From positions 11,356 through 75,355 of the forward strand of contig NZ_SMMH01000018.1 in assembly GCF_004634215.1 (NCBI RefSeq): a stretch of 64,000 nt of DNA. Reading direction: 5' to 3'. Position numbers and translations under genes: made by a program. This document shows, piece after piece, positions 19,027 through 30,024 of this stretch (position 1 is its first letter; every line of letters begins with the position of its first letter). Under the pieces are notes generated by a model. It was not told where the DNA came from. It made no database searches and saw only the letters and a list, made by a program, of their open reading frames with translations. Source of the stretch: Deinococcus fonticola (GTDB lineage Bacteria; Deinococcota; Deinococci; Deinococcales; Deinococcaceae).

Positions 19027-19367
19027 TGGCGCAGGCGACCCTGCCGATGGTGCTGCTGGCGCTGGGCCTGCAACTCGGTTCGGGCGGCTGGCCACGCCTG
19101 GGCACGCGCATCTGGCTGGCCACCGCCGCGCGCCTGATCGGTGGGCCGCTGATCGCGCTGGCCTGCGGAAAACTGCTGCACCTCAGCGCCCTGAATCTTC
19201 AGGTGCTGGTGCTGTCGGCCAGCATGCCCACTGCCGTGAACGCCCTGCTGATCGCCCGCGAGTACCACGCCGACACCCAGACCGTCGCCGCCGTGGCGAC
19301 CCTGAGTACCCTCGCCAGCGTCCTGACCATCGCCGCCGTGGTCACTTTGCTGCCCTTCATTCGCTGA
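19027..19367 (+). pseudogene. remnant of an AEC-family (auxin efflux carrier-like) transporter, C-terminal part
   Basis: About 113 codons with three to four hydrophobic helices. ATLPMVLLALGLQL, VLSASMPTAVNALLIAREY and [16 protein letters not shown] are the typical last helices of AEC transporters, which usually have about 300 residues. The first two thirds are missing. It abuts the hydrolase remnant head to head at about 19006-19026, where the sequence GGGCTTTGTTGCA lies. EamA follows on the same strand. Confidence 0.75.
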
Positions 19368-19431
19368 ACTCTCTTTGGCCATCCCTGACAACCCGCAGCC
19401 CACCCCCAGTGACCGCGCTACTCTGCTGGGC

Positions 19432-20331
19432 GTGAGTGCTGTAGCCGCGCCGCGCATCGACGCCAGATCCATGGCGGCCATCGTGTTGACCCTGGTCTTC
19501 TGGGCGTCGGCCTTTGCGGGCATTCGCGCCGGGCTGGAAGCCTTCGGCCCCGGTCAACTGGCGCTGTACCGGTTTCTGGTGGCCAGCCTGGCGCTGGGGG
19601 TGTACGCGCTGATCACCCGTACTCCCGTGCCGCCCCTGCCGGAGCTGCTGCGCATCCTGGGCCTCAGTGTTCTGGGCATTACCCTCTACCACGTGTTCCT
19701 GAATTACGGCGAGGTCAGCGTGCCGGCCGGAACCGCCAGCCTGATCGTGGCTGCCGGGCCGAGTATGACTGCGCTGATGGCCACGCAGTTTGCCGGCGAG
19801 CGCCTGAACGCCTGGGGCTGGCTGGGCACCGCCATCGCCTTCGCGGGCGTGGCCCTGATCGTGCTGGGCAGCGGGCAGGGCGTGCAGTTCACGCAGGGCG
19901 CCGTTCTCATTTTGCTGGCGGCGCTGGTGACCAGCGTGTACTTCGTGTTTCAGCGACCCCTGCTGCGGCGCATGAATCCGCTGCACTTCACGGTCTGGAG
20001 TCTGATGCTGGGCACCGTGCCCATGCTGGTCTTTTTGCCCGGTCTGCTGCGCGAACTGCCCGCCGCACCGCTGCACACGCACCTGGCGGTGATTTACCTG
20101 GGGCTGTTCCCCAGCGCGTTGGCGTACCTGGCCTGGAGTTACGCCCTCTCGCGCGTGCCGGCCAGCGTCACCACGTCCTTCCTGTACGTCAACCCGGTGA
20201 ACGCCATTCTGATCGGCTGGGTGTGGCTGCGCGAGGTGCCCACACGCGTGAGCCTGCTGGGGGGCCTGATCGCCATTGCCGGGGTGGTGCTGCTGAACCT
20301 GCGGGGCCGCCCGAAAGAAGGCCAGGCGTGA
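19432..20331 (+). CDS. EamA/DMT-superfamily exporter
   Basis: 299 residues from GTG 19432; TACTCT lies seven bases upstream, giving a leaderless start, and the length fits the family. Ten hydrophobic helices in two EamA repeats: [20 protein letters not shown] opens the first, [14 protein letters not shown] the second; [17 protein letters not shown] and [15 protein letters not shown] end it. Members move small metabolites or amino acids across the inner membrane. The stop overlaps the next start (GTGA), so it is coupled to the ABC fusion. Confidence 0.9.
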   Translation: MSAVAAPRIDARSMAAIVLTLVFWASAFAGIRAGLEAFGPGQLALYRFLVASLALGVYALITRTPVPPLPELLRILGLSVLGITLYHVFLNYGEVSVPAGTASLIVAAGPSMTALMATQFAGERLNAWGWLGTAIAFAGVALIVLGSGQGVQFTQGAVLILLAALVTSVYFVFQRPLLRRMNPLHFTVWSLMLGTVPMLVFLPGLLRELPAAPLHTHLAVIYLGLFPSALAYLAWSYALSRVPASVTTSFLYVNPVNAILIGWVWLREVPTRVSLLGGLIAIAGVVLLNLRGRPKEGQA

Positions 20332-21806
20332 ACCCCCCCGCGCCCGGCAACGCCATCGAACTCCAGAACGTCTGTATGCGCCTGGGCGGTGAAATTATCC
20401 TGAACGGCGTGACGCTGAACGTGCCGCACGGCGAATTCCTGGCGATCGTGGGGCCGTCCGGCGGCGGAAAAAGCACGCTGCTGCGCGTCATCGCGGGGTT
20501 GATTGCGCCGCAGTCGGGAACGGTCAAGGTTTCCAGCAACCCGGCGCTGGTGTTTCAGGATTACCGCCTGCTGCCCTGGCGCACTGCCCTGCGCAACGTG
20601 CAACTGCCCGCCGACCTGGGCGCCGGTGGCGGCCTGGATGCGCCCGCTGCCCTGCACCTGGTGGGTATGAGCGCCTACGCCCCGTACTTCCCGGCGCAAC
20701 TCTCGGGCGGCATGCGCGCCCGCGTGGCGCTGGCCCGCGCCCTGGCGCAAAGCGGCGACGTGCTGCTGCTCGACGAACCCTTCGGCGCCCTCGATGCCCT
20801 GGTACGCGAGCGCTTCAACGCCGAATTGCGCCACCTGCACGACAAAACCGGGCGCACCACGATTCTCGTTACGCACAGCATCCGTGAGGCGGTGTGGCTG
20901 GCCGACCGCGTGGCGGTGCTGCGCGAGGGCCAGATTCTGGAACTGGTGGACACGCGCGGCGAAGGGCGCGTCAGTGCCTACACCGAGGGCCTCGAAGCGC
21001 ACCTGCGCGGCCTGCTGGGCACCGGGGACAGCACCCGCGTGCGCCTGCCCCACCGCGAACGCTGGAGCAAAACCACGCTGCTGCCGCTGCTCGCCATTGC
21101 CCTGGGCTTTCTGGCCTGGCACCTGCTGGCCACGCGGCTGGGCCAACCCTTCCTGTTGCCCACCCCCGCCGCCGTGTGGCAGAAATTCCAGGCCAATGCC
21201 CCTCTGCTGTGGCAGGCGCTGTGGGTCACTGCAAAAACGGCGCTGCTCGGCACCTTCCTCGGCGGGCTACTGGGCATGCTGCTCGGCTACCCTATTGCCA
21301 AGTTCCGCGCCCTGGAACGCTTCCTGTCCCCGTACATCGTCACCTCGCAGAGCACGCCCATCGTGATCATCGCGCCGCTGCTCGTCTCCTGGCTGGGCTT
21401 CGGCACGCTGCCCGCCGTGATTGTTTCGGCCCTCAGCGCCCTGTACCCCCTTCTCGTGTCCACCATGATCGGCGTGCGCGAAATAGACCGCACCTACCAC
21501 GAACTGTTCGACACCCTGCACGTGGGCTTCTGGCAACGCCTCATGCACCTGGAACTGCCCGGAGCGCTCCCCGTCATGCTCGGCGGCCTGCGCCTCAGCG
21601 CCAGCCTGGCCCTGATCGGCGCCGTCGTGTGGGAATTCACCGACCCCAACCAAAAAGGACTCGGCTTCCGTGTCCAGGAAGCCGGAGTCAGTTACGACAA
21701 GGCGTTACAGTTTGCTGCGATTACCTTTCTGGTGCTGTTCGGGGTGTTGCTCTATGCCGTCATTACGGCGGTGGAGCGGCGGGTGCTGGGGCAACGGGGG
21801 AAGTGA
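20328..21806 (+). CDS. ABC transporter with ATPase and permease fused in one chain (nitrate/sulfonate/taurine type)
   Basis: 492 residues from GTG 20328. Residues about 1-230 are an ABC ATPase: Walker [11 protein letters not shown]-loop FQDYRLLPW, signature [15 protein letters not shown], Walker [12 protein letters not shown], and switch histidine VTHSIREA. After a linker, residues about 245-490 are a six-helix permease with the EAA-like loop [26 protein letters not shown]. Both halves match the SsuB/SsuC, TauB/TauC and ThiZ/ThiX group, which are normally separate polypeptides. No substrate-binding protein gene is adjacent. It is coupled to EamA upstream. Its 3' end overlaps the convergent ligase gene by 44 bp. 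Confidence 0.9.
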   Translation: MNPPAPGNAIELQNVCMRLGGEIILNGVTLNVPHGEFLAIVGPSGGGKSTLLRVIAGLIAPQSGTVKVSSNPALVFQDYRLLPWRTALRNVQLPADLGAGGGLDAPAALHLVGMSAYAPYFPAQLSGGMRARVALARALAQSGDVLLLDEPFGALDALVRERFNAELRHLHDKTGRTTILVTHSIREAVWLADRVAVLREGQILELVDTRGEGRVSAYTEGLEAHLRGLLGTGDSTRVRLPHRERWSKTTLLPLLAIALGFLAWHLLATRLGQPFLLPTPAAVWQKFQANAPLLWQALWVTAKTALLGTFLGGLLGMLLGYPIAKFRALERFLSPYIVTSQSTPIVIIAPLLVSWLGFGTLPAVIVSALSALYPLLVSTMIGVREIDRTYHELFDTLHVGFWQRLMHLELPGALPVMLGGLRLSASLALIGAVVWEFTDPNQKGLGFRVQEAGVSYDKALQFAAITFLVLFGVLLYAVITAVERRVLGQRGK

Positions 21807-23190
21807 GACCATTCCCCGGAGCTTCCTCTCTAATAGATCTGGAGAGCGCAATACCCATCATGAGCCAGGCTATAGGAGCAAAGCGAATGATTTCAGGCCA
21901 TAAAAAGATATAGAAAGCATAGGCTAGCAGGCTAGTGCTTATGCCAGGAGCGCTCAGGCGACTTGACCAGATAGCCCAGGTCAGCAGCGCAACGAAGCAG
22001 AGTGCCGCTGGAATACCGTAAGTCAGGGCATAATCCATATATTCGTTATGTACTTTGTCAACTGAAGCAAGCATGATGTTTTCGCGTTTGCCGTCTTGGT
22101 ATATAACCCGCACACTTGGAAAATTATTTGGATCTAAAGGCAACTCCTCAAAGGACTTAATATTCTGAATTCCCCGCTCCTGCATCAGATCTGGCAGTGG
22201 GCGAACATGGAACGTTTTGATGAGCGCTGGGGTACCCCAACCAAACAAAGGTTTCTCTTTAATACCATACAGCGCAGATTTCCAGAGAATCGTGCGCCCG
22301 CTATTATCTGCAATACCTTGACTCACTTTGGCATTGAGTAAGTCGGTCTTATGAAAAAACGTGGTTCCACCCCATAGAATGAACCCAACCGCCACTGCTC
22401 CCCAAATCCGCCAGGGTACTCTAAATGCAAGCAATCCTAGCAGCCCCAATAGTCCGGCCAGCCAAGCAGTACGAGTGAAGGAACCCCATAGCGCCCAGGA
22501 CATGAGCACTACACCCAAGGCGTACAAATTACTATGAATTCTGACCTGCCCGGCCTGATAAATCGTGAAAGGCAACAGCAGTGCCATAGCGCCACCTAGA
22601 TAACCACGGTTGCCGAGAGTACCGCCGAAAAGAGTTGCGGTAACTCCTGTAAAAGCATTTCCATTAGGCACGCCCATCAGATGAAGCTGCTGCAGGATGT
22701 TGGTTAAGGCAAGCAAACTACCTCCAATGAGAATCGCTATTCCCAATTTCTGTTGCCACTTATGATCTTGCTTAGCCCAGCGCCAGCCAGCCAACAGAAC
22801 CAGGGCGTACAACATATGCATCAGCACTCCGTCGGCTCGGTCAAGTTGTCCCCACCAACCTGCCCAGCCTGCTCTATTAAGCAAGGTCGTTATGGTGAGC
22901 CAAGCAATCAGAATCAGCACAATGGTTAGGGGTGGGCGCACACCTTTCCAGGGACTACTCCAGTTAAAAAGCATCAGCAGGACGCTAGGCAGGATAACTA
23001 CATAGATCCACCATAAGCGCGGATATAGATAGGTTTGGTCGAAAGATTCAAAGATATTGGGGTTAATGATTAATGGTAGTACAAAAAGTGACCCCAGAAA
23101 GAGGGGGATTGCCAATGAAAAATGGCCTGTTATACCACCAGATTCTTGCGAAGGAGGCTCAATTTCCTTGAGTGAATTGACCATTCTCAT
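21763..23190 (-). CDS. O-antigen ligase-family (Wzy_C) membrane protein, possible pilin glycan ligase
   Basis: 475 residues from ATG 23190; no clear ribosome site, and a few downstream starts are possible. About ten to twelve membrane helices; the Wzy_C core [21 protein letters not shown] and [20 protein letters not shown] is followed by a large soluble loop with [25 protein letters not shown] and [17 protein letters not shown]. This family joins glycan chains to lipid A core or to proteins; beside pilin genes it may act as a pilin O-oligosaccharide transferase (PglL/PilO type). The gene overlaps the pilin stop by 32 bp. The base composition is clearly AT-richer than its neighbours. The C-terminal PAPAAPPP run is antisense to the ABC gene. 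Confidence 0.8.
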   Translation of the reverse strand: MRMVNSLKEIEPPSQESGGITGHFSLAIPLFLGSLFVLPLIINPNIFESFDQTYLYPRLWWIYVVILPSVLLMLFNWSSPWKGVRPPLTIVLILIAWLTITTLLNRAGWAGWWGQLDRADGVLMHMLYALVLLAGWRWAKQDHKWQQKLGIAILIGGSLLALTNILQQLHLMGVPNGNAFTGVTATLFGGTLGNRGYLGGAMALLLPFTIYQAGQVRIHSNLYALGVVLMSWALWGSFTRTAWLAGLLGLLGLLAFRVPWRIWGAVAVGFILWGGTTFFHKTDLLNAKVSQGIADNSGRTILWKSALYGIKEKPLFGWGTPALIKTFHVRPLPDLMQERGIQNIKSFEELPLDPNNFPSVRVIYQDGKRENIMLASVDKVHNEYMDYALTYGIPAALCFVALLTWAIWSSRLSAPGISTSLLAYAFYIFLWPEIIRFAPIAWLMMGIALSRSIREEAPGNGLTSPVAPAPAAPPP

Positions 23191-23533
23191 ATTTAAAAAT
23201 TTTCCCAGTACTACTCGTAACGACAATGTTATATTCTGTTGAGTCGGCATTTGAGTTAATTGCCGTGGTTTTAACTGATGCTGGTAAATGCTGGCCAGCA
23301 TCGCCGAGTAGTGGATCATCACATTTTGTGGCTTTAACGACATAGCCCTGCAGATCTTTTAACATCTCCATGCTGTTGACACAATGCCTCAAAAAGGCAT
23401 ATGCGCTTACATCATTAGCCTTATTGCGTGATAAAATCAGATTGGGGATAAGTACAGCCACCAGAATACCAGTAATGGTAATCACGATCAGAAGCTCAAT
23501 GAGCGTAAAGCCTTGAGCCTTTTGGTTGATCAT
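23159..23533 (-). CDS. type IV pilin-like protein (second pilin)
   Basis: 124 residues. A short leader ends at G9 before FTLIELLIVITITGILVAVLIP, the prepilin-peptidase site and hydrophobic assembly helix; the glutamate at mature position 5 is present. Two cysteines (C47 in LRHCVN and C69 in TKCDD) may form a disulfide. The globular part is diverged from the pilin upstream, with which it shares SRNKAND and [10 protein letters not shown]. It follows that gene after a strong hairpin, so expression may be lower. It overlaps the O-antigen ligase-like gene and shares its AT-rich composition. Confidence 0.9.
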   Translation of the reverse strand: MINQKAQGFTLIELLIVITITGILVAVLIPNLILSRNKANDVSAYAFLRHCVNSMEMLKDLQGYVVKATKCDDPLLGDAGQHLPASVKTTAINSNADSTEYNIVVTSSTGKIFKYENGQFTQGN

Positions 23534-23552
23534 TAAAATCCCCTCTTATCAA

Positions 23553-23580
23553 AAGACCCTCACCCGAAGGTGAGGGTCTT
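23553..23580 (-). terminator. hairpin between the two pilin genes
   Basis: Perfect 12-base stem AAGACCCTCACC / GGTGAGGGTCTT around a CGAA (UUCG on the minus strand) tetraloop, followed on the minus strand by TTTGATAAG. It would end most transcripts of the first pilin and protect their 3' ends, with some read-through to the second pilin and ligase. Confidence 0.85.
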
Positions 23581-23599
23581 ATCTGGCTCCGAAGTTAGA

Positions 23600-23959
23600 T
23601 TAGCTGCTACCAACGATCTTCTTGCCATCGTAGGTAAAGGTCTTACCCGTCTTGGAAACTGCCGCGATGGTGTAGCTATCAGCAGCAGTGTTATAGGTAA
23701 TAGTGCAGCTGGTAGTGGAGGTGGGAAGGCTGAGGTCCTGCAGTGTAGCGCAGTTGGTTTCGGTAGGCAGAGCCTGAGTCACGCTATCGCGCTTGGCTTC
23801 AACGGCAGTAATAGTGTTGCGCAAGAAGCTCTGGGTAGCACTGTCATTAGCCTTGCTGCGGGCACTCAGCAGGTTGGGGATCAGGACGGCGGCGAGGATA
23901 CCGATGATGGCGATAACGATCAGCAGTTCGATCAGGGTGAAGCCTTGGGTGCTTTTCAT
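23600..23959 (-). CDS. pilA: type IV major pilin (PilA-like)
   Basis: 119 residues. ATG 23959 follows AGGAGA. The leader MKSTQG is cut before FTLIELLIVIAIIGILAAVLIP; glutamate 5 of the mature protein is present. The rest has SARSKANDSATQSFLRN and two cysteines (C70 in NCAT, C85 in TSCT) that probably pair. It ends AAVSKTGKTFTYDGKK. This is likely the pilus subunit; the strong Shine-Dalgarno site, strong promoter candidate and terminator all suggest high expression. PilT, the retraction motor, is encoded at 52 kb. Confidence 0.92.
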   Translation of the reverse strand: MKSTQGFTLIELLIVIAIIGILAAVLIPNLLSARSKANDSATQSFLRNTITAVEAKRDSVTQALPTETNCATLQDLSLPTSTTSCTITYNTAADSYTIAAVSKTGKTFTYDGKKIVGSS

Positions 23960-24059
23960 GGTGTTCTCCTGGTTCGGCGCGGCGGATAAGGTTATGTATA
24001 AGTTCCGCGTAGCCTACTTATGGCGTTTAGCAGTTCCGGGTGTCTCCCGTTCTTGCTTG

Positions 24060-24088
24060 GTCATAGCGTAAGGTGGGGGGTCTAACAA
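24060..24088 (-). promoter_or_regulatory. candidate promoter of the pilin operon
   Basis: On the minus strand TTGTTA (24083-24088), 17-base spacer, TATGAC (24060-24065), leaving an untranslated leader of about 95 bases before the pilin ATG. The rest of 23960-24246 shows no gene. Confidence 0.5.
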
Positions 24089-24246
24089 TTCTCTTACGTC
24101 CTGTTGTAAGTCGCTTCTGCTCAGCTGTCCAAAGTCAAGCGCAGATGATGCTTGGCAAAAACGGGTGTCCAGCGCGAATTTTTCCTTTTTCTCGGCTATG
24201 ATTTTCCGGCCTAATTGGCGCTGACCTTAATGTCTCCTGCTGGTGC

Positions 24247-25794
<1,548 letters not shown>

Positions 25795-25943
25795 CACCCC
25801 CAAATCGAGGCAAGTCCGGCCCCGAGGAAACAGGCCAGTGTAACAGATCGGGCAAGAGGAGAGGGTGAGGAAAAGAAGCATCCAGCCCCCGGCGGGTCTG
25901 TCCTGCGGCGGGTCTGCTCGGGCGCGTGTCCTGGACGGTGTTC

Positions 25944-26408
25944 TCAGCCAATTGTTTTCAGCAGGTTCACGGTTTCGATCATGGCCAGTACGGCTTCCGC
26001 GCCCTTGTTGCCGGCCTTGATGCCGGCGCGGTTGAGCGCCTGTTCCACGGTGTCGGTGGTCAGCACGCCGAAAGCCACGGGAATGCCCGTGTGCAGGCTC
26101 GTGTTCAGAATGCCGTTCGCTGCGCCACCCGCGACGAAATCGTAGTGATCCGTGTCGCCCTTGATGACCGCGCCCAGACACACCACCGCGTCATACCGGC
26201 CGCTCCCGGCGAGTTTACGCGCGACCAGCGGCACCTCGTACGAACCCGGCGCGATGAAGTGCTCCAGGTTTTCTGTTTTCCCGCCGTGCTGCACGAACGC
26301 CAGTTCCGCGCCCTCCACCAGGCGATCCACGATCAGGTGATTCCAGCGCGTGGAGACGACGGCAAACTTGAGGTCAGTGGCAATGAGGTTGGCTTCAATT
26401 CTTTTCAT
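25944..26408 (-). CDS. ribH: lumazine synthase (RibH)
   Basis: 154 residues, typical length. Substrate-contacting parts are seen: STRWNHLIVDRLVEGA (with the aromatic W near residue 22), PGSYEVPLVARKL, CLGAVIKGDTDHYDFVAGG with the catalytic histidine region, and PVAFGVLTTDTVEQA. It condenses the ribBA product with the ribD product to form lumazine, in icosahedral or pentameric assemblies. The last gene of the riboflavin set, it is separated from ribBA by 216 bp holding a repeat and a terminator-like hairpin. Confidence 0.97.
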   Translation of the reverse strand: MKRIEANLIATDLKFAVVSTRWNHLIVDRLVEGAELAFVQHGGKTENLEHFIAPGSYEVPLVARKLAGSGRYDAVVCLGAVIKGDTDHYDFVAGGAANGILNTSLHTGIPVAFGVLTTDTVEQALNRAGIKAGNKGAEAVLAMIETVNLLKTIG

Positions 26409-26461
26409 GGGGTATTCCTTTGGAAAGCGGCTGGCAGAAAATCGTGGGCCAGCGGCGTCTT

Positions 26462-26535
26462 ATACCGTTCTGGCCGACGTGGAGCACAGTCGAGCGGCTG
26501 TTCTCGGATGTGCGGAATAGAGTTCGGAACGGTAT
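26462..26535. repeat. inverted-repeat element, family B, copy 1
   Basis: 74 bp bounded by ATACCGTTC and its inverse GAACGGTAT. Inside are CGTGGA, CTGTTCTCGGATGTGCGGAATAGAG (in two blocks) shared with the copy at 41427-41520. The arms of the two copies differ but pair within each copy. Confidence 0.65.
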
Positions 26536-26560
26536 TTTCTCCTGCTCACGCTGTTCGGAA

Positions 26561-26603
26561 AAAGAGAAGGGTCGGAAACAGAGACGGGTTGGCCGTTCTC
26601 TTT
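26561..26603 (-). terminator. terminator-like hairpin after ribBA
   Basis: AAAGAGAAGGG (26561-26571) pairs with CCGTTCTCTTT (26593-26603) at 10 of 11 positions. On the minus strand the descending arm is followed by TTCC, so ribBA transcripts could end here before ribH. Confidence 0.45.
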
Positions 26604-26624
26604 GTCGGAGTGGTCGGAGTGGTC

Positions 26625-27808
<1,184 letters not shown>

Positions 27809-27812
<4 letters not shown>

Positions 27813-28444
27813 GCCTGCGCCTCCAGTTCACGCACGGCCAGCAGGCGTTCCACGTACTTCGCCACCTGATCGGCTTCCAGATTTACCCGTGTTCCCGCCC
27901 GCCAGTGGCGCAGGGTCGTGACCTCCAGCGTGTGCGGCACCAGCCACAGCGTGAAGTCCTCGGCGGGCCAGTCGGGCTGGCTTCCCGCCGGGCCGCCCAC
28001 ATCCACCAGCGTGAGGCTCACGCCGTCCACCGTCATGCTGCCTTTCGGCGTCAGGTAACGCGCCAACCCTTTCGGGGCCCGCACGTGCATGGTGTACGCG
28101 CCCGGTTCCTCACGCACCTCCAGTACCTCGCCCACGCCGTCCACGTGTCCACTCACGATGTGACCCCCGAACCGCGCCCCCGCCGTCATGGCCCGCTCGA
28201 GGTTCACCGCCTGCCCCTCGACCCAGCGGGGAGCCGTTTTCGCCACCGTCTCACGGCTCAACTCCACGCTGAACGACACGTCATCCCACGCGGTGACCGT
28301 CAGGCACGCGCCGGCGCAGGCCACCGACTCGCCCAGCTGCAAATCCGTCCACATGTGCCCGGGCGCAATCGACACGCGCACGTTCCCCGCCACCTCACAG
28401 ACCGCCACGACGCGGCCTGTCTGCTCAACAATTCCAGTAAACAT
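27809..28444 (-). CDS. ribE: riboflavin synthase alpha subunit (RibE)
   Basis: 211 residues from ATG 28444, where the family start [10 protein letters not shown] lies; GGGAG precedes it. Two lumazine-binding repeats are visible: one with [11 protein letters not shown] and [13 protein letters not shown], the second with [27 protein letters not shown] and [15 protein letters not shown]. It dismutates two lumazines into riboflavin, acting as a trimer. The loop [14 protein letters not shown] is slightly longer than usual. It is coupled to ribBA downstream; ribD lies upstream. Confidence 0.96.
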
Positions 28445-28497
28445 AATGAACTCCCATCGAAAGAGAAAACCGTCCGTCTGAACGCCGCCTGTGCCCC

Positions 28498-28530
28498 GCC
28501 GCTTGGCCCTAGGGAGCCGGGCCAAGCGGC
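28498..28530 (-). other. perfect hairpin between ribD and ribE
   Basis: GCCGCTTGGCCC (28498-28509) and GGGCCAAGCGGC (28519-28530) form a perfect 12-base stem in the 112-bp spacer. No T-run follows, so it is more likely an mRNA processing or stability element, or a partial pause, than a full terminator. Confidence 0.6.
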
Positions 28531-28556
28531 GCCCGCTGAAGCGTTTTCGCCGTGTT

Positions 28557-29633
28557 TTATTTCCGCGCGACCCATCCAGTGATCAGCACGTCCGGCCCCA
28601 CCTGCTCGACCTGCACGTTCTCCAGCGCGGCGGCGGCGTGCATGGACCGCACCGGCAGGCTCAGGGCCGCGAGGCCTGCGCCCAGGAGCTTCGGGGCCAC
28701 AAAGACGCGCAACTCGTCGATGAGGCCCTCGTCGAAAAAGGCGCTGGCGAGGGTCGGGCCACCTTCCAGCAGCAGCGTGGAAATGCCGTGCCGGGCGAGC
28801 CCTTGCAGCGCCTCCTGAAGCGAGGTGGAAGGCAGGATGGTCACGCGGTCGTCTCCCTCCAGCGGCGAGCGAACGCCCTGCCGGGTGACGAGAAGCGTGC
28901 CCACCCGCACCGCGCGCGCCTGGCTGCCGATGTGGCCCTCCGGATCAAACAGAACCGGGCGGGCGTTGCGGCCTCCCTCAAGCCCGCGCGTGGTGAGCTG
29001 CGGGTCGTCCAGCAGTACGGTGCCGCGCCCCACGGCGACGGCGTCCACCTGGTTGCGCCACGCCATGACGCGGGTGCGGGCCTCGGCGCTGCTGACGGGG
29101 CCGTTCGCTTCACCCTGTGCGGCGACCTTGCCGTCCAGCGTCATGGCGTACTTGTAGATCACGTGAGGGCGCCCGCGCCCCACCACGGAACGGAAGCCCG
29201 CCTGCTGACGCGCGGCCTCGGCTTCCATGACGCCTACCGTCACGTCAAGGCCTGCCGCGCGGAGCCTGGAAATACCCTGCCCGTTGACCAGTGGGTTCGG
29301 GTCAGGGGCGGCCACGACCACTCGCGCCACTCCCGCCGCCATCAGGGCATCTGCGCACGGGGGCGTGCGGCCCGCGTGACTGCACGGTTCCAGCGTCACG
29401 TAAGCGGTGGCGCCCCGCGCCCGTGCGCCCGCGTGACGCAGCGCGAACACCTCCGCGTGCGGCTGCCCAGCCTGCGGGTGAAAACCGCGGCCCACCACCT
29501 CGCCCCGCTGCACGATCACGCAGCCCACAGGTGGGTTGGGCGAGGTTCGGCCCAGTCCCCTGGCGGCCTCGGCCAGCGCCAGCCGCATCCACTCCACGTC
29601 GTTCGGTGGATGTTCTCTGTTCTTTTCATTCAT
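28557..29633 (-). CDS. ribD: bifunctional diaminohydroxyphosphoribosylaminopyrimidine deaminase / reductase (RibD)
   Basis: 358 residues. The N-terminal deaminase has TSPNPPVGCVIV, the zinc ligand HAEVFAL and PCSHAGRTPPCADAL. The C-terminal reductase begins at about residue 150 with RPHVIYKYAMTLDGKVA and has VDAVAVGRGTVLLDDPQLTTR and LLLEGGPTLASAF. It performs the second and third steps from GTP. It is first in the riboflavin operon, directly behind the FMN riboswitch. There is no Shine-Dalgarno site; the riboswitch hairpin ends five bases before the ATG. Confidence 0.97.
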   Translation of the reverse strand: MNEKNREHPPNDVEWMRLALAEAARGLGRTSPNPPVGCVIVQRGEVVGRGFHPQAGQPHAEVFALRHAGARARGATAYVTLEPCSHAGRTPPCADALMAAGVARVVVAAPDPNPLVNGQGISRLRAAGLDVTVGVMEAEAARQQAGFRSVVGRGRPHVIYKYAMTLDGKVAAQGEANGPVSSAEARTRVMAWRNQVDAVAVGRGTVLLDDPQLTTRGLEGGRNARPVLFDPEGHIGSQARAVRVGTLLVTRQGVRSPLEGDDRVTILPSTSLQEALQGLARHGISTLLLEGGPTLASAFFDEGLIDELRVFVAPKLLGAGLAALSLPVRSMHAAAALENVQVEQVGPDVLITGWVARK

Positions 29634-29638
29634 ACGAA

Positions 29639-29671
29639 AACGCCACTGACCGGGGTGGTCAGTTCAGCGTT
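29639..29671 (-). terminator. riboswitch expression-platform hairpin before ribD
   Basis: Outer AACGC/GCGTT and inner ACTGACC/GGTCAGT stems with a short ACCCC loop, then TTTTCG on the minus strand. It lies between the aptamer and the ribD start, and could act as a terminator or mask the translation start when FMN is bound. Confidence 0.75.
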
Positions 29672-29673
29672 CC

Positions 29674-29913
29674 CCTTTCTTCCATCCAGACTTGGCGACA
29701 CAACATACGCGGTTTGTGGTGGCCTGAAGCTCAGGGGTAGTCCTGCGCTTTTCCTGCCAGAACTCCCGTGTTGTTCTGCGGCTTTCACTGTCGGCCCCGG
29801 AGTTTCACCGGGTCGGGCCTGCCCCCTATGGTTGTCGGCAGGCTTCGCGGGCTGAGACGGGGTTTTTCTCCGTCAATACCGCCGGTGGGGAATCGCACCC
29901 CGCCCCAAAAGAG
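29674..29913 (-). ncRNA. FMN riboswitch (RFN element)
   Basis: Read on the minus strand the conserved blocks appear in order: GGGGCGGGGTGCGATTCCCC, ACCGGCGGTA, AGCCCGCGA, GACCCGGTGAAACTCCGGGG, CCGACAGTGAAAG, then the closing GTCTGGATGGAAGAAAG. These are the hallmarks of the FMN aptamer. The arm after CCGACAGT is longer than in the standard form. FMN binding should shut off ribD-ribE-ribBA, giving end-product feedback. Confidence 0.95.
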
Positions 29914-30024
29914 GTGGCCCGCCCCATGGCCGGGCCAGGTGCAGGGTAACGCACGCCCATGAACGGCGGGTTGGAGCTGTCCAGCATGGCAGAGGCCTGC
30001 TGCTGACTTGCCCTACACTGCGGC

